From Nostoc edaphicum CCNP1411 (GTDB taxonomy: Bacteria > Cyanobacteriota > Cyanobacteriia > Cyanobacteriales > Nostocaceae), in contig NZ_CP054698.1 of assembly GCF_014023275.1 (NCBI RefSeq), positions 5,913,001-5,977,000 on the forward strand: 64,000 nucleotides of DNA, in the 5' to 3' direction. The notes beneath the pieces were generated by a model. The model did not search any database. It was not told the DNA's origin and worked only from the letters and a program-made list of their open reading frames with translations. This document shows, piece after piece, positions 41,558-50,104 of the stretch. Numbering within the stretch: position 1 is the first letter of the stretch; every line of letters starts with the position of its first letter. The position numbers and the translations under genes were made by a program.

Positions 41558-43828
41558 TTACTCGTCAATTTGACCAAGGCGGCGGATATTCAAAATGTCG
41601 CTCATTTTCTTAATTTGGACGAACACTTGCTCTAGTTGAGAGCGATCGCGTATATCTATTCCTAAGTCCATCAATGCAGGTTGACCAGCAGAGGTTTTCA
41701 CCTGAGCATGGCGAACATTAATCCCTTGGTCACTCAACCGTGACAAAATATCCTTTAGCACCCCTACGCGGTCAAGGGCTTCAATTTGAACATCCACTGG
41801 GTATGTATGCGGACGACCACTATTTTCGGCGCCGGGGTTCCACCTAACTGGTACTAAGCGCTCATACTCCACAGTTTCCAAATTATGGCAGCCTTGGCGA
41901 TGAATTGAAATCCCTCGACCTCGCGTCACCACACCAATAATTGGTTCGCCAGGAATCGGGGTACAACACCCAGCTAAATAATATACCAAACCTTCCACCC
42001 CAAAAATTGGCGAATCAGTGGAACGTGAGGTAGTTGGAGGTGCATCTCGCAAAGCTTTTGATGTCGCTGGTTCTTTGGGGATAAATGGCGACACAGTGGA
42101 AGCTGGTTGTTGTCCCTTTGCTACTTCTCGCCAACGATTTAGCACTAGGTTCAAGGTAATTTCACCGTAACCCAAACCAGCGAGTAAATCATCTACGCTG
42201 TGGTAGTTACACTTTTCGGCGACAATCTGCATCGCATCTGACTTCAGCAAACTATCAAAACCAGTTTTACCCAGTTCCTTTTCTAACAACTCCCGTCCAC
42301 GGGCAACATTTTCTTCCCGGCGCGATCGCTTGTACCATTGTTTTATCCGATATTTCGCTGCCGAAGTTCTGGCAAAGTTCAACCAATCTAAACTCGGATG
42401 GCAGTTCTTTTGGGTTAAAACCTCGACAATATCGCCATTTTGCAGCCGCGTTGACAGTGGCACCATTCGCCCATTCACCCGCGCCCCTGAACAGTGGTTC
42501 CCTACTTCCGTATGAATGCGATAAGCAAAATCTACAGTGGTAGCACCAGGACTTAAAGGAACAACATCCCCCTTAGGGGTGAAGACATAGACATCATCTT
42601 CAAATAGATTATCTTTGACGCTATCAAGATATTCTTGGGCATCCTTGAGATCAGTTTGCCATTCTAGCAGTTGCCGTAGCCAAGTAAACTTGTCATCTGT
42701 CGCTGTCAAATGGCTAATACTAGAACCACCTGTTTCTTTATACTTCCAATGGGCGGCAATCCCATACTCGGCGATATGATGCATTTCGATTGTCCGAATT
42801 TGCACCTCTAAAGGACGGCCAGTTAGTCCAATCACCCCAGTATGTAACGACTGGTAACGGTTAGGCTTTGGTAGTCCAATGTAGTCTTTAAATCTCCCAG
42901 GAATTGGGCGAAAAGCATCATGAACCACCGCCAAAGCCCGATAGCATTCCTCATTAGTTTGAACAATAATTCGCAGCGCTGCCAAATCGTAAATTTCATG
43001 AAATTCCTTTTGCTGGCGGTGCATTTTTTGGTAAATGCTATAAAGGTGCTTGGGACGACCGCTGATATCCTGAAACTGGATTCCGGCTTGCTGCAAACGC
43101 TCTTGCAACATGTTCGTAGCTCTAGCCAATTTCTCTTCTCGCGCCGTCCGTTTTTCGGAAACATGCTCCTGCATTTGGCGGAAAGCTTCTGGTTCCAAAT
43201 ATTTAAAAGCCAAATCTTCCAGTTCCCATTTAATTCGCCAAATTCCCAAGCGATTGGCTAAGGGCGCGAATATATCTCGCGTTTCCTGGGCACTGCGGCG
43301 GCGGCTGGCCTCTGACATATATTGTAAAGTTCGCATATTATGCAAACGATCTGCCAATTTCACCACAATTACCCGAATATCTTGCGCCATTGCCAAAAAC
43401 ATCCGCCGGAAGTTTTCGGCTTGGCTTTCGGTTTTGCTGGTGAAATTGATTTTAGAAAGCTTGGTGACACCTTCGACCAACTGCCGCACTTCTGGGCCAA
43501 AGCGTTCTTCTATTTCTTGACTTGTAACTTCTGTATCTTCAACGACATCATGGAGAAATCCAGCTGCTATCATAGCAGCACTACCTCCCAAGTCACGCAG
43601 CAAATCGGCTACAGCAACGGGATGGGCAATGTATGGTTCTCCAGATTTGCGGTATTGACCTTGATGCAATTGGTAAGCAAATTCAAATGCGCGACCAATC
43701 AAGACTGTATCACTATGCCTTCGGTCATCTTCCCCTGCGCCGCTAGTTGTGGATGACTCCTTCAAACATTTTTTTAACCATTCCGGAATGGCGAGATCAA
43801 CTGATGAATTTATAGCTAGACTGCTCAT
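41558..43828 (-). CDS. Bifunctional (p)ppGpp synthetase/hydrolase
   Basis: A 756-residue RelA/SpoT homologue controlling the stringent response. The N-terminal HD hydrolase domain (about 55-200) has YIAHPVAVADLL and FLHDVVEDTEV. The synthetase domain (about 240-360) includes GRPKHLYSIYQKMH and YQSLHTGVIG. TGS (about 400-460; VYVFTPKGDVVPLSPGAT), a helical/zinc-finger region (CCTPIPGEPIIG) and a C-terminal ACT domain (about 685-756) follow. Both enzymatic motifs look intact, so a dual-function Rel is likely. The cytoplasmic role is inferred from the family. Confidence 0.95.
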   Translation of the reverse strand: MSSLAINSSVDLAIPEWLKKCLKESSTTSGAGEDDRRHSDTVLIGRAFEFAYQLHQGQYRKSGEPYIAHPVAVADLLRDLGGSAAMIAAGFLHDVVEDTEVTSQEIEERFGPEVRQLVEGVTKLSKINFTSKTESQAENFRRMFLAMAQDIRVIVVKLADRLHNMRTLQYMSEASRRRSAQETRDIFAPLANRLGIWRIKWELEDLAFKYLEPEAFRQMQEHVSEKRTAREEKLARATNMLQERLQQAGIQFQDISGRPKHLYSIYQKMHRQQKEFHEIYDLAALRIIVQTNEECYRALAVVHDAFRPIPGRFKDYIGLPKPNRYQSLHTGVIGLTGRPLEVQIRTIEMHHIAEYGIAAHWKYKETGGSSISHLTATDDKFTWLRQLLEWQTDLKDAQEYLDSVKDNLFEDDVYVFTPKGDVVPLSPGATTVDFAYRIHTEVGNHCSGARVNGRMVPLSTRLQNGDIVEVLTQKNCHPSLDWLNFARTSAAKYRIKQWYKRSRREENVARGRELLEKELGKTGFDSLLKSDAMQIVAEKCNYHSVDDLLAGLGYGEITLNLVLNRWREVAKGQQPASTVSPFIPKEPATSKALRDAPPTTSRSTDSPIFGVEGLVYYLAGCCTPIPGEPIIGVVTRGRGISIHRQGCHNLETVEYERLVPVRWNPGAENSGRPHTYPVDVQIEALDRVGVLKDILSRLSDQGINVRHAQVKTSAGQPALMDLGIDIRDRSQLEQVFVQIKKMSDILNIRRLGQIDE

Positions 43829-43964
43829 ACAATTGGGTTTGGATAGGATCGGTAGATAAGTGAATGATAAATAAAACTGGCAGCATCGCTCTAAGAAGAT
43901 GCTGTCGCCCAGAGAAGGGTAGAAAAAACAGAACAGTGTAAGGATGATTCTACAATTGCAGATA

Positions 43965-44000
43965 GCGCAGCGTTAGCGACGCAGGAGCGTCTGGTAGTCA
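43965..44000. repeat. Palindromic dispersed repeat
   Basis: GATAGCGCAGCGTTAGCGACGCAGGAGCGTC is a member of the TAGCG(C/T)AGCGTTAGCGAGTC family also seen near 11949, 12460 and 21964. Confidence 0.6.
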
Positions 44001-44052
44001 TCCAGTTTGATTTTCAAGGATCATAAAGCAAGAAAATCCATTAATGGCAAAC

Positions 44053-44080
44053 AAAGCCTCAAACCATGATTTGAGGCTTT
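44053..44080. terminator. Strong hairpin terminator between relA/spoT and patD
   Basis: AAAGCCTCAAA (44053-44063) pairs perfectly with TTTGAGGCTTT (44070-44080) around the loop CCATGA. Both neighbouring genes point away from it, so neither obviously ends here. Confidence 0.7.
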
Positions 44081-44158
44081 TAGTGGTGATAAGTCTTTAA
44101 GAAAGTTTATTGTAGAAGAAAAATTACTTGACATTAATACTATCTTAACTAGCACTGG

Positions 44159-44512
44159 ATGTCTTTAAACCGTGAGAAATATCTGGCACTCGTAACCTTG
44201 CTAGAGCAATTACGCTCCGATGCCACAACTACCCAAATAGTTGCGCCTGAGCTGCGACAGCGTATAGCCTCGTTGCAGCAATTTTTCGGGCAAGAGATTG
44301 TGCCTTTGGCTGATGAAAACTGGCGAGTGCAGTCTTATCAAACGGAGATGAGCAAGCAATTGCGCTTGTTGGAAATAGATGTAATGTTTTTCCAAGGAGC
44401 GCGGCAAGCATCTACTGCACAAACGAGACTTCAGACGATTTGCGATCGCTTGACAACCCTCATTCAATACTGTGATGCCATTCTGCAACCAGAAGCGGAA
44501 GGAGAAAAATAA
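44159..44512 (+). CDS. patD: Heterocyst frequency control protein PatD-like
   Basis: A 117-residue helical soluble protein recognised from its overall pattern as PatD, which in Anabaena tunes heterocyst spacing and interacts with FtsZ. Visible segments are KYLALVTLLEQLRSDATTT, then VAPELRQRIASLQQFF and SKQLRLLEIDVMFFQGAR, ending in RLTTLIQYCDAIL. It is expressed divergently from relA/spoT. In Anabaena the gene is NtcA-regulated; no clean GTAN8TAC site was found upstream here. The assignment rests on recall of the family and fits a heterocystous host. Confidence 0.65.
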   Translation: MSLNREKYLALVTLLEQLRSDATTTQIVAPELRQRIASLQQFFGQEIVPLADENWRVQSYQTEMSKQLRLLEIDVMFFQGARQASTAQTRLQTICDRLTTLIQYCDAILQPEAEGEK

Positions 44513-44596
44513 CAATTGTTCACCTTTTTCTCTAATTTCTCCATCATCTCATTTATGACCTATAGTGAAAAGTTATTTTGCTAACAAGTTGGAATT

Positions 44597-44676
44597 GGGC
44601 ATGGGGCATTGGGCATTGGGCATTGGTTATTCCGTCTCCCTTGCACCCTACTCCCTACTCCCTACTCCCTACTCCC
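44597..44676. repeat. Heptanucleotide tandem repeats (GGGCATT and ACTCCCT)
   Basis: GGGCATT units at about 44597-44626 and ACTCCCT units at about 44648-44676. The second array contains the stop codon of the TetR gene. Confidence 0.8.
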
Positions 44677-45239
44677 TTTATCAAAAGATTCATGGTGCGG
44701 CGCATGTATGCTTCTACTGGCTCGGTTGTGGGTTTGAAAATCAGTGCATAATATAGTGACCCGCTTACAAGGTCGATCATTAGTTCTACGTCTGCATCTT
44801 TGTGAATTTCGCCTCTAGACTTGGCACGCTCCAGTATTTTAGAAAAGGCTTCACGCCGGAGTTTTGTATATTTTGTCCAGTAAACCTCTGCAAACTGAGG
44901 ATTGCTAGACGCTGTACTAATGATCAGCGCAAGTGTCTGACGACCAAGGGGACTATCTATTTTTTTGGCGGCATTATTAATCAGGATATCCATGTCTCCC
45001 CAAAAGCTATCAGTATCGGGGATCACTAAATCATCTCTCAAACTTTCGATCGCGTCTGCAACTAATTCTTCTTTGGAAGTGTAACGCCGATAGATGGTCG
45101 TTTTACCAACTCCAGCACGAGAAGCTATCGCTTCTATACTCATGCTTTCATATCCTACCTCTGCAAGCAAATCTAGGGTTGCTTGGAGAATGGCTTGGTC
45201 GGCGTGGATGCTACGTGGGCGTCCAGAAGAACTTGACAT
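44655..45239 (-). CDS. TetR-family repressor
   Basis: A 194-residue regulator. The N-terminal helix-turn-helix (about 10-55) contains ATLDLLAEVGYESMSIEAIA and AGVGKTTIYRRYTSKEEL, the TetR signature. The C-terminal ligand domain resembles TetR_C_11-type regulators (FAEVYWTKYTKLRREAF). It is divergent from a DHA2 exporter, which it probably represses, and a perfect palindrome lies between them. Its last residues (KGVGSRE) and stop codon are encoded by an ACTCCCT heptamer array, and a GGGAATG heptamer array lies just before the start codon. Confidence 0.9.
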   Translation of the reverse strand: MSSSSGRPRSIHADQAILQATLDLLAEVGYESMSIEAIASRAGVGKTTIYRRYTSKEELVADAIESLRDDLVIPDTDSFWGDMDILINNAAKKIDSPLGRQTLALIISTASSNPQFAEVYWTKYTKLRREAFSKILERAKSRGEIHKDADVELMIDLVSGSLYYALIFKPTTEPVEAYMRRTMNLLIKGVGSRE

Positions 45240-45240
45240 A

Positions 45241-45270
45241 GGGAATGGGGAATGGGGAATGGGGAATGGG
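45241..45270. repeat. Heptanucleotide tandem repeat (GGGAATG) in TetR leader
   Basis: Four GGGAATG units directly upstream of the TetR start codon and downstream of the operator palindrome. Confidence 0.85.
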
Positions 45271-45297
45271 ATCGCTGCTGCTTTCCTTGACCTTTTT

Positions 45298-45323
45298 TAT
45301 ACGATACGCTACCGTATCGTATA
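45298..45323. promoter_or_regulatory. TetR-type operator palindrome
   Basis: TATACGATACG and CGTATCGTATA form a perfect 11-base inverted repeat with a 4-base spacer (CTAC). It lies midway between the divergent TetR and DHA2 genes, the expected place for an autoregulatory operator controlling both. Confidence 0.85.
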
Positions 45324-45424
45324 GATGAAATGCCTAGTTTTAGCTTTGCGATCGCTCTGATACCAATTATCGAAAAGAAAGTTGGATTTCATCTGGGCTT
45401 CTTAATTACAAATTAGTATTATTG

Positions 45425-47014
45425 ATGGCTACCAACATTAAACGTTCTAGTTTTGACCAATTTGGTTATGTCCACGGGCCATTGAAGTGGGCGATCGCTT
45501 TTACGGCTTCCCTTGGTGCGATCTTAGAAGTAATTGATACCAGTATTGTTAACGTTGCCCTGACAGATATACAGGCTAGTTTGGGTGCAACTGTTAGTGA
45601 GGTTGGCTGGGTAGTAACTGGATATGCGATCGCAAATGTTGTCTTAATTCCCTTATCTGCATGGCTGGGAGATTACTTTGGACGCAAAACCTACTTCATT
45701 TTCTCGTTGATTGGCTTTACCCTGGCCTCGGTTTTATGCGGGTTGGCATTTAATCTCCCAATGCTAGTTTTTTCTCGAATTCTTCAAGGTTTATGTGGTG
45801 GAGGGTTGCTAGCTAAAGCCCAAGCGATTTTGTTCGAGACTTTTCCACCTGCTGAACAGGGTTTAGCTCAAGCAGTTTTTGGGGTAGGTGTAATTGCTGG
45901 GCCAGCCATCGGCCCGACTTTAGGGGGATTTTTGGTAGATGGTTTGGGCTGGCGCTGGATTTTCTTTGTTAATATTCCCTTCGGGATCATTGCAGTGGCG
46001 ATGTCAGTGGTATTTTTGCCCAAAGATAAAGACAAAAGCGAGACACAAAGCCAAGCCGTCGATTGGTTCGGGATTGGGTTTTTGGTGATTGCTATTGGCT
46101 GTATGCAAACTTTGTTAGAGGAAGGAGAGAAAGAAGACTGGTTTTCCTCCAGTTTCATCACCACATTAGCGATCGCCAGTATTATCGGATTGGGACTATT
46201 TATTTGGTACGAGTTGAAAGTAGCCCATCCTGCCGTTGACTTGAGAGTTTTACGTCACCGCTCTTTAGCTGCTGGAAGTGTGTTATCAGCCGTGGTAGGT
46301 ATGGGACTTTATGGCACACTCTTTGCTGTGCCGATATTTGCTCAGAGTGTGCTGCACTTTACGGCAACGCAGACAGGACTATTGTTAGCACCTGGTGCTT
46401 TAGCATCTGCGATCGTTATGGTTTTATTAGGCAAACTATCTAGTAAAATTGATGCCCGATTTTTAATTGCAATGGGCGCTGTCGGATCGTCTGGAGTCAT
46501 GTTTCAACTAGCAGCAATTACCCCACAAACTGGCATAGATGATTTATTTTGGCCATTGGTATGGCGTGGGGCTTTTACTGTATTGATGTTTCTCCCTTTG
46601 AGTTTGGCAGTTTTAGGCCCGCTACCCAAACAGGATATTTCTGCCGGCTCTGGTTTCTACAATCTCACCCGACAACTAGGTGGTAGCATTGGCATTGCCC
46701 TACTTACCACTCTGCTTGACCGACGACAAGCTTTTCATCGAGACATCCTGTTAGCAAAACTTAGTCCTTATGACCCAGAAACCAATCAGCGCCTCGATAC
46801 GCTCAATGGGGCACTGCAAGGTCAAGGTATGGATGCAACAACGGCTCAACAACAAGCACTAGCTTTATTAAGTCAAACAGTAGATACCCAAGCTGCTGTT
46901 TTATCTTACGCAGATTGCTTTCGGGTAGTAGGGGTAGGCTTCCTTTGCTCATTACCTCTGTTGCTATTCTTGGGTAAAGGTGGTGCAGGAGTAAAAGCGC
47001 CAGTTGCTCACTAG
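45425..47014 (+). CDS. DHA2-family MFS multidrug exporter (14 TM, EmrB/QacA-like)
   Basis: A 529-residue drug/proton antiporter started at the ATG at 45425. Motifs of the DHA2 family are visible: LGAILEVIDTSIVNVALTDI in helix 1, WLGDYFGRKTYF (motif A) and GVIAGPAIGPTLGGFLVDGL (motif C). About 14 membrane helices are predicted from hydrophobicity. No adaptor or outer-membrane partner gene is adjacent. It is likely induced when the divergent TetR protein binds its ligand. Confidence 0.92.
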   Translation: MATNIKRSSFDQFGYVHGPLKWAIAFTASLGAILEVIDTSIVNVALTDIQASLGATVSEVGWVVTGYAIANVVLIPLSAWLGDYFGRKTYFIFSLIGFTLASVLCGLAFNLPMLVFSRILQGLCGGGLLAKAQAILFETFPPAEQGLAQAVFGVGVIAGPAIGPTLGGFLVDGLGWRWIFFVNIPFGIIAVAMSVVFLPKDKDKSETQSQAVDWFGIGFLVIAIGCMQTLLEEGEKEDWFSSSFITTLAIASIIGLGLFIWYELKVAHPAVDLRVLRHRSLAAGSVLSAVVGMGLYGTLFAVPIFAQSVLHFTATQTGLLLAPGALASAIVMVLLGKLSSKIDARFLIAMGAVGSSGVMFQLAAITPQTGIDDLFWPLVWRGAFTVLMFLPLSLAVLGPLPKQDISAGSGFYNLTRQLGGSIGIALLTTLLDRRQAFHRDILLAKLSPYDPETNQRLDTLNGALQGQGMDATTAQQQALALLSQTVDTQAAVLSYADCFRVVGVGFLCSLPLLLFLGKGGAGVKAPVAH

Positions 47015-47190
47015 TGTTCTGTCTCATTAGTTATGAGTGGTTAGCGGTGGTCAGATCCCCGACTTCTTGAAGAAGTCGGGGATCTCGTAGCCCAGCAAAA
47101 CTACGTAAAAACACGGCTTCAGAATTAATCTCTGCTGAAAGTCACAGCAGAAAGTTCATACACACGGATTTATCTGGATAAAAAAGTAAA

Positions 47191-47216
47191 AGTCCCACTC
47201 AGTTTTGAACGGGACT
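47191..47216 (-). terminator. Terminator of the small minus-strand ORF
   Basis: AGTCCC (47191-47196) pairs with GGGACT (47211-47216). On the minus strand the stem is followed by TTTTACTTTTTTA. It sits 36 bases after the stop of the 34-codon ORF. Confidence 0.65.
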
Positions 47217-47252
47217 ATGTGAAGTCTTATTGCTAAAATTAGAAATTTTGAT

Positions 47253-47357
47253 CTAGAAAAAGTTCATTATTGTGATGATGCCAACGCTTGTTAACATCAT
47301 TAAAGCGCCCATAATTATAGATTGACCTAATGGATTGCTGAATTTTGCATTGTTCAT
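47253..47357 (-). CDS. Small single-helix membrane protein (hypothetical)
   Basis: A 34-residue ORF: MNNAKFSNPLGQSIIMGALM is followed by MLTSVGIITIMNFF. Residues ~13-32 form one hydrophobic helix. A GGGA ribosome-site-like sequence lies upstream of the ATG and a hairpin terminator with T run lies 36 bases downstream, so it looks like a complete monocistronic unit. The product was not recognised. Small one-helix proteins of this size are common subunits of cyanobacterial membrane complexes, but no specific assignment is made. Confidence 0.5.
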   Translation of the reverse strand: MNNAKFSNPLGQSIIMGALMMLTSVGIITIMNFF

Positions 47358-47600
47358 TTAAGTAAAATCCCTTTTATTAATAGTTCCTTAACCATATCAA
47401 AATCAGTATAAATATCTATAAAACCATTGTAAAACTTAAATTACCGTAAAATTTCTTAGTAAATACTTATTTTTGAACTTAAGTATCAATTTTTACTTCT
47501 AATGATTTGTTCTTCTGGTCTGCCGACTTCCCATTCTCCAGTTCCACAACGTAGTAATTTCCGAACAGAATAAATACCTGAACTCCGAGCGGAATACGTG

Positions 47601-47632
47601 CCTTGATAAGATAAAATAAATCTTAATCAAGG
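47601..47632. promoter_or_regulatory. Inverted repeat in the cysH leader
   Basis: CCTTGATAAGA and TCTTAATCAAGG form an imperfect inverted repeat 27 bases before the cysH start. It may be an operator or leader hairpin. Confidence 0.4.
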
Positions 47633-47658
47633 TAAAAATATTTGAATAGAAGATTATC

Positions 47659-48384
47659 ATGACAGCATCCACGGAATCTAGAAACCAAGCGATCGCTTTT
47701 GACCTAGAAAAATTAAATGAGCAATTTGAAACTGCCACTCCCAAAGAAATACTGGCATGGTCTATAGAAAATATCCCAACGGGACTGGTGCAAACAAGCG
47801 CCTTTAACGTGGATGACATGATAATTACCCATATTCTTTACAGTGAACTGAAGCATCCCGTTCCTGTGATCTTCCTCGACACCTTGCACCACTTCCCTGA
47901 AAGTTTAGAATTAGTAGCCAAAGCTATACAAATCTACAACCTGGATTTGCAAACTTTCAAAACTCCAGATGTAGACACCCGCGAAGCCTTTGAAGCCAAA
48001 TACGGCGACAAACTCTGGGACAAGGATATTACCAAATTCCACCACATTACAAAAATTGAACCACTGCTACGAGGTCTGGACGAACTCAATAGCGTCGCCT
48101 GGATTACCGGACGCCGCCGTGACCAAGCAGTAACCCGTGCGAATATGCCCATATTTGAATTTGATGGTAAAGGTCGGCTGAAAGTAAATCCTATAGCTAC
48201 CTGGACACGCAAAGACAGCTGGCTTTACGTGGCTGAACACGGAGTTATCTACAACCCCCTCCACGACCAAGGTTATCCCAGCATCGGCGACCAACCCATC
48301 ACCACCAAAGTAGGCGAAGGCGAAGACGAACGCGCCGGACGCTGGCGGGGAAGTGATAAAACAGAATGTGGAATTCATATTTAG
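47659..48384 (+). CDS. cysH: Phosphoadenylyl-sulfate reductase (thioredoxin type)
   Basis: A 241-residue assimilatory sulfate reduction enzyme that reduces PAPS to sulfite with thioredoxin. The substrate-binding core has TSAFNVDDMIITHIL, PVIFLDTLHHFPESL and SVAWITGRRRDQA. The C-terminal ECGIHI contains the only cysteine in the protein, so the paired cysteines of [4Fe-4S] APS reductases are absent and PAPS is the expected substrate. It is monocistronic; a heptamer repeat follows the stop. sbpA, another sulfur gene, lies about 3 kb downstream. Confidence 0.95.
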   Translation: MTASTESRNQAIAFDLEKLNEQFETATPKEILAWSIENIPTGLVQTSAFNVDDMIITHILYSELKHPVPVIFLDTLHHFPESLELVAKAIQIYNLDLQTFKTPDVDTREAFEAKYGDKLWDKDITKFHHITKIEPLLRGLDELNSVAWITGRRRDQAVTRANMPIFEFDGKGRLKVNPIATWTRKDSWLYVAEHGVIYNPLHDQGYPSIGDQPITTKVGEGEDERAGRWRGSDKTECGIHI

Positions 48385-48475
48385 TCATTTGTCATTTGTC
48401 ATTTGTCATTTGTCATTGGTCATTGGTCATTTGTCATTGGTCATTGGTCATTGGTCATTGGTCATTGGTCATTAG
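48385..48475. repeat. Heptanucleotide tandem repeat (TTTGTCA/TTGGTCA), long array
   Basis: More than ten GTCATTT/GTCATTG units directly after the cysH stop. Same unit as at 21309 and 62384. Confidence 0.9.
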
Positions 48476-48510
48476 TATTTAGACAAAGGACTAAGGACTA
48501 AGGACTTATA

Positions 48511-48612
48511 CCAATTTGAAAAAAGAATGCGACAAATAGACCATTTGTAGAGACGCGATGAATCGCGTCTTTACCCAAGGATGTGTTGCAATCATTAATT
48601 GAATTGGTATTA
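48511..48612. repeat. Inverted repeat element with TACCAATT ends
   Basis: ATACCAATTTG...AATTGAATTGGTAT flank a GACGCGATGAATCGCGTCTT palindrome. It is the reverse-orientation relative of 41173-41259 (shared TGTTGCAA and CCAAGGATGTG sequences). Confidence 0.65.
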
Positions 48613-48614
48613 TT

Positions 48615-48753
48615 TATAGCCGTTCTCAATTTGGAATACAGACCTAACCCCCCAGCCCCTTCCCTTCTAGCGTTGAGGAGTAAGATAAACTCAAAGCCTC
48701 TCTCCTTTTAGGAGAGAGGTGAAAATGTATTGCATACAAATGAGAACCCTATA
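48615..48753. mobile_element. MITE, TATAGC-ended family, copy 3
   Basis: The ends are TATAGCCGTTCTCAATTTG and, inverted, TATAGGGTTCTCATTTG. The interior carries the CTCTCTCCTTTTAGGAGAGAG hairpin shared with 1553 and 37661, in opposite orientation. Confidence 0.7.
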
Positions 48754-48808
48754 GTCATTTGTCATTAGTATTAGACAAAGGATAAATGACTAAGAACAAA
48801 GGATAAAT

Positions 48809-50062
48809 ATGATTAAAATCCTCCACCTCTCCGACATCCACATGGGAAGCGGCTTTTCCCACGGACGAATTAATCCCGTAACTGGATTAAATACACGGCT
48901 AGAGGATTTTGTCAATACTTTGTCTATATGTATTGACCGAGCGCTGACAGATGCGGTTGATATGGTGATATTTGGTGGTGATGCTTTCCCGGATGCGACA
49001 CCACCACCTTATGTACAACATGCTTTTGCCAACCAGTTTCGCCGTCTTATGGATGCCAATATTCCAACAGTGCTGTTGGTAGGCAACCATGACCAACATT
49101 CCCAAGGACAGGGAGGGGCGAGTTTAAATATTTATCGCACTTTGGGAGTGCCAGGGTTTGTTGTCGGTGATACATTAACTACTCACTGCATCCAAACCCG
49201 TAATGGCAAAGTGCAAGTAATCACCCTGCCTTGGCTGACTCGTTCCACCTTGATGACTCGCCAAGAGACAGAAGGTTTATCTTTAGCGGAAGTCAACCAA
49301 CTATTAACGGAACGTCTGCGAGTTGTTTTAGAAGGGGAGGTTCGCCGTCTTGACCCCGATGTGCCTACTATTCTTTTGGCTCACTTGATGGCTGACAATG
49401 CAACCTTGGGCGCAGAACGCTTTTTGGCAGTAGGTAAAGGCTTTACTCTACCCCTATCTTTGCTGACGCGACCTTGTTTTGATTATGTAGCCTTGGGACA
49501 TGTCCACCGCCATCAAAATCTGAATAAATCCAATAACCCACCGGTGATTTATCCAGGGAGTATTGAGCGGGTAGATTTTAGCGAAGAAAAAGAAGACAAA
49601 GGCTATGTAATGCTGGAACTGGAGCGGGGAAGCGCTAAGTGGGAATTTTGTCCCTTAACAGTTCGGACTTTCCAGACCATTGAGATAGATATCTCGAAAG
49701 CAGATGATCCGCAAGCGGTGTTAATGAAAGCGATCGCTAAGTATGATATTCAAGATGCTGTAGTGCGGCTAATTTACAAACTCCGCTCTGAACAGATGGA
49801 TTTGATTGACAGTTCCTCTCTACATACTGCTTTAAGTCCCGCTCATACCTACACCATTCAAGCAGAATTAGTCAGTCAATTGGCTCGACCCCGCATTCCT
49901 GAATTGAGCGCAAGTAGCAGCATCGACCCAATGGAAGCGTTAAAAACTTACTTGAACAACCGTGAAGACCTAAAAGATATCGCAGCATCAATGATGGATG
50001 CAGCCCAGAAGTTACTAGCGGATGAAGTGGAAGTTTGGCTGGAAGCCGCAACTAATGAGTAG
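48809..50062 (+). CDS. sbcD: SbcD-like DNA double-strand-end nuclease subunit
   Basis: A 417-residue calcineurin-like metallophosphoesterase of the SbcD/Mre11 group. Metal motifs are LSDIHMGSGF, VIFGGDAFPD, LLVGNHDQHS and the later VALGHVHRH. The C-terminal region (about 290-417) is the Mre11-type cap. It would process DNA ends and hairpins together with SbcC, but no sbcC gene follows; instead a PD-(D/E)XK protein does. A short duplicated piece of this gene (from ATG at 49724) reappears in the broken hicA at 51078. Confidence 0.9.
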   Translation: MIKILHLSDIHMGSGFSHGRINPVTGLNTRLEDFVNTLSICIDRALTDAVDMVIFGGDAFPDATPPPYVQHAFANQFRRLMDANIPTVLLVGNHDQHSQGQGGASLNIYRTLGVPGFVVGDTLTTHCIQTRNGKVQVITLPWLTRSTLMTRQETEGLSLAEVNQLLTERLRVVLEGEVRRLDPDVPTILLAHLMADNATLGAERFLAVGKGFTLPLSLLTRPCFDYVALGHVHRHQNLNKSNNPPVIYPGSIERVDFSEEKEDKGYVMLELERGSAKWEFCPLTVRTFQTIEIDISKADDPQAVLMKAIAKYDIQDAVVRLIYKLRSEQMDLIDSSSLHTALSPAHTYTIQAELVSQLARPRIPELSASSSIDPMEALKTYLNNREDLKDIAASMMDAAQKLLADEVEVWLEAATNE

Positions 50063-50104
50063 TATAAAGCCAATTAATTTACTATACTCCACTCCCCAAA
50101 ACTT

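Noticed and set aside
44110..44158. Possible NtcA site upstream of patD
   Set aside because: The best candidate is GTA-N10-TAC rather than GTA-N8-TAC.
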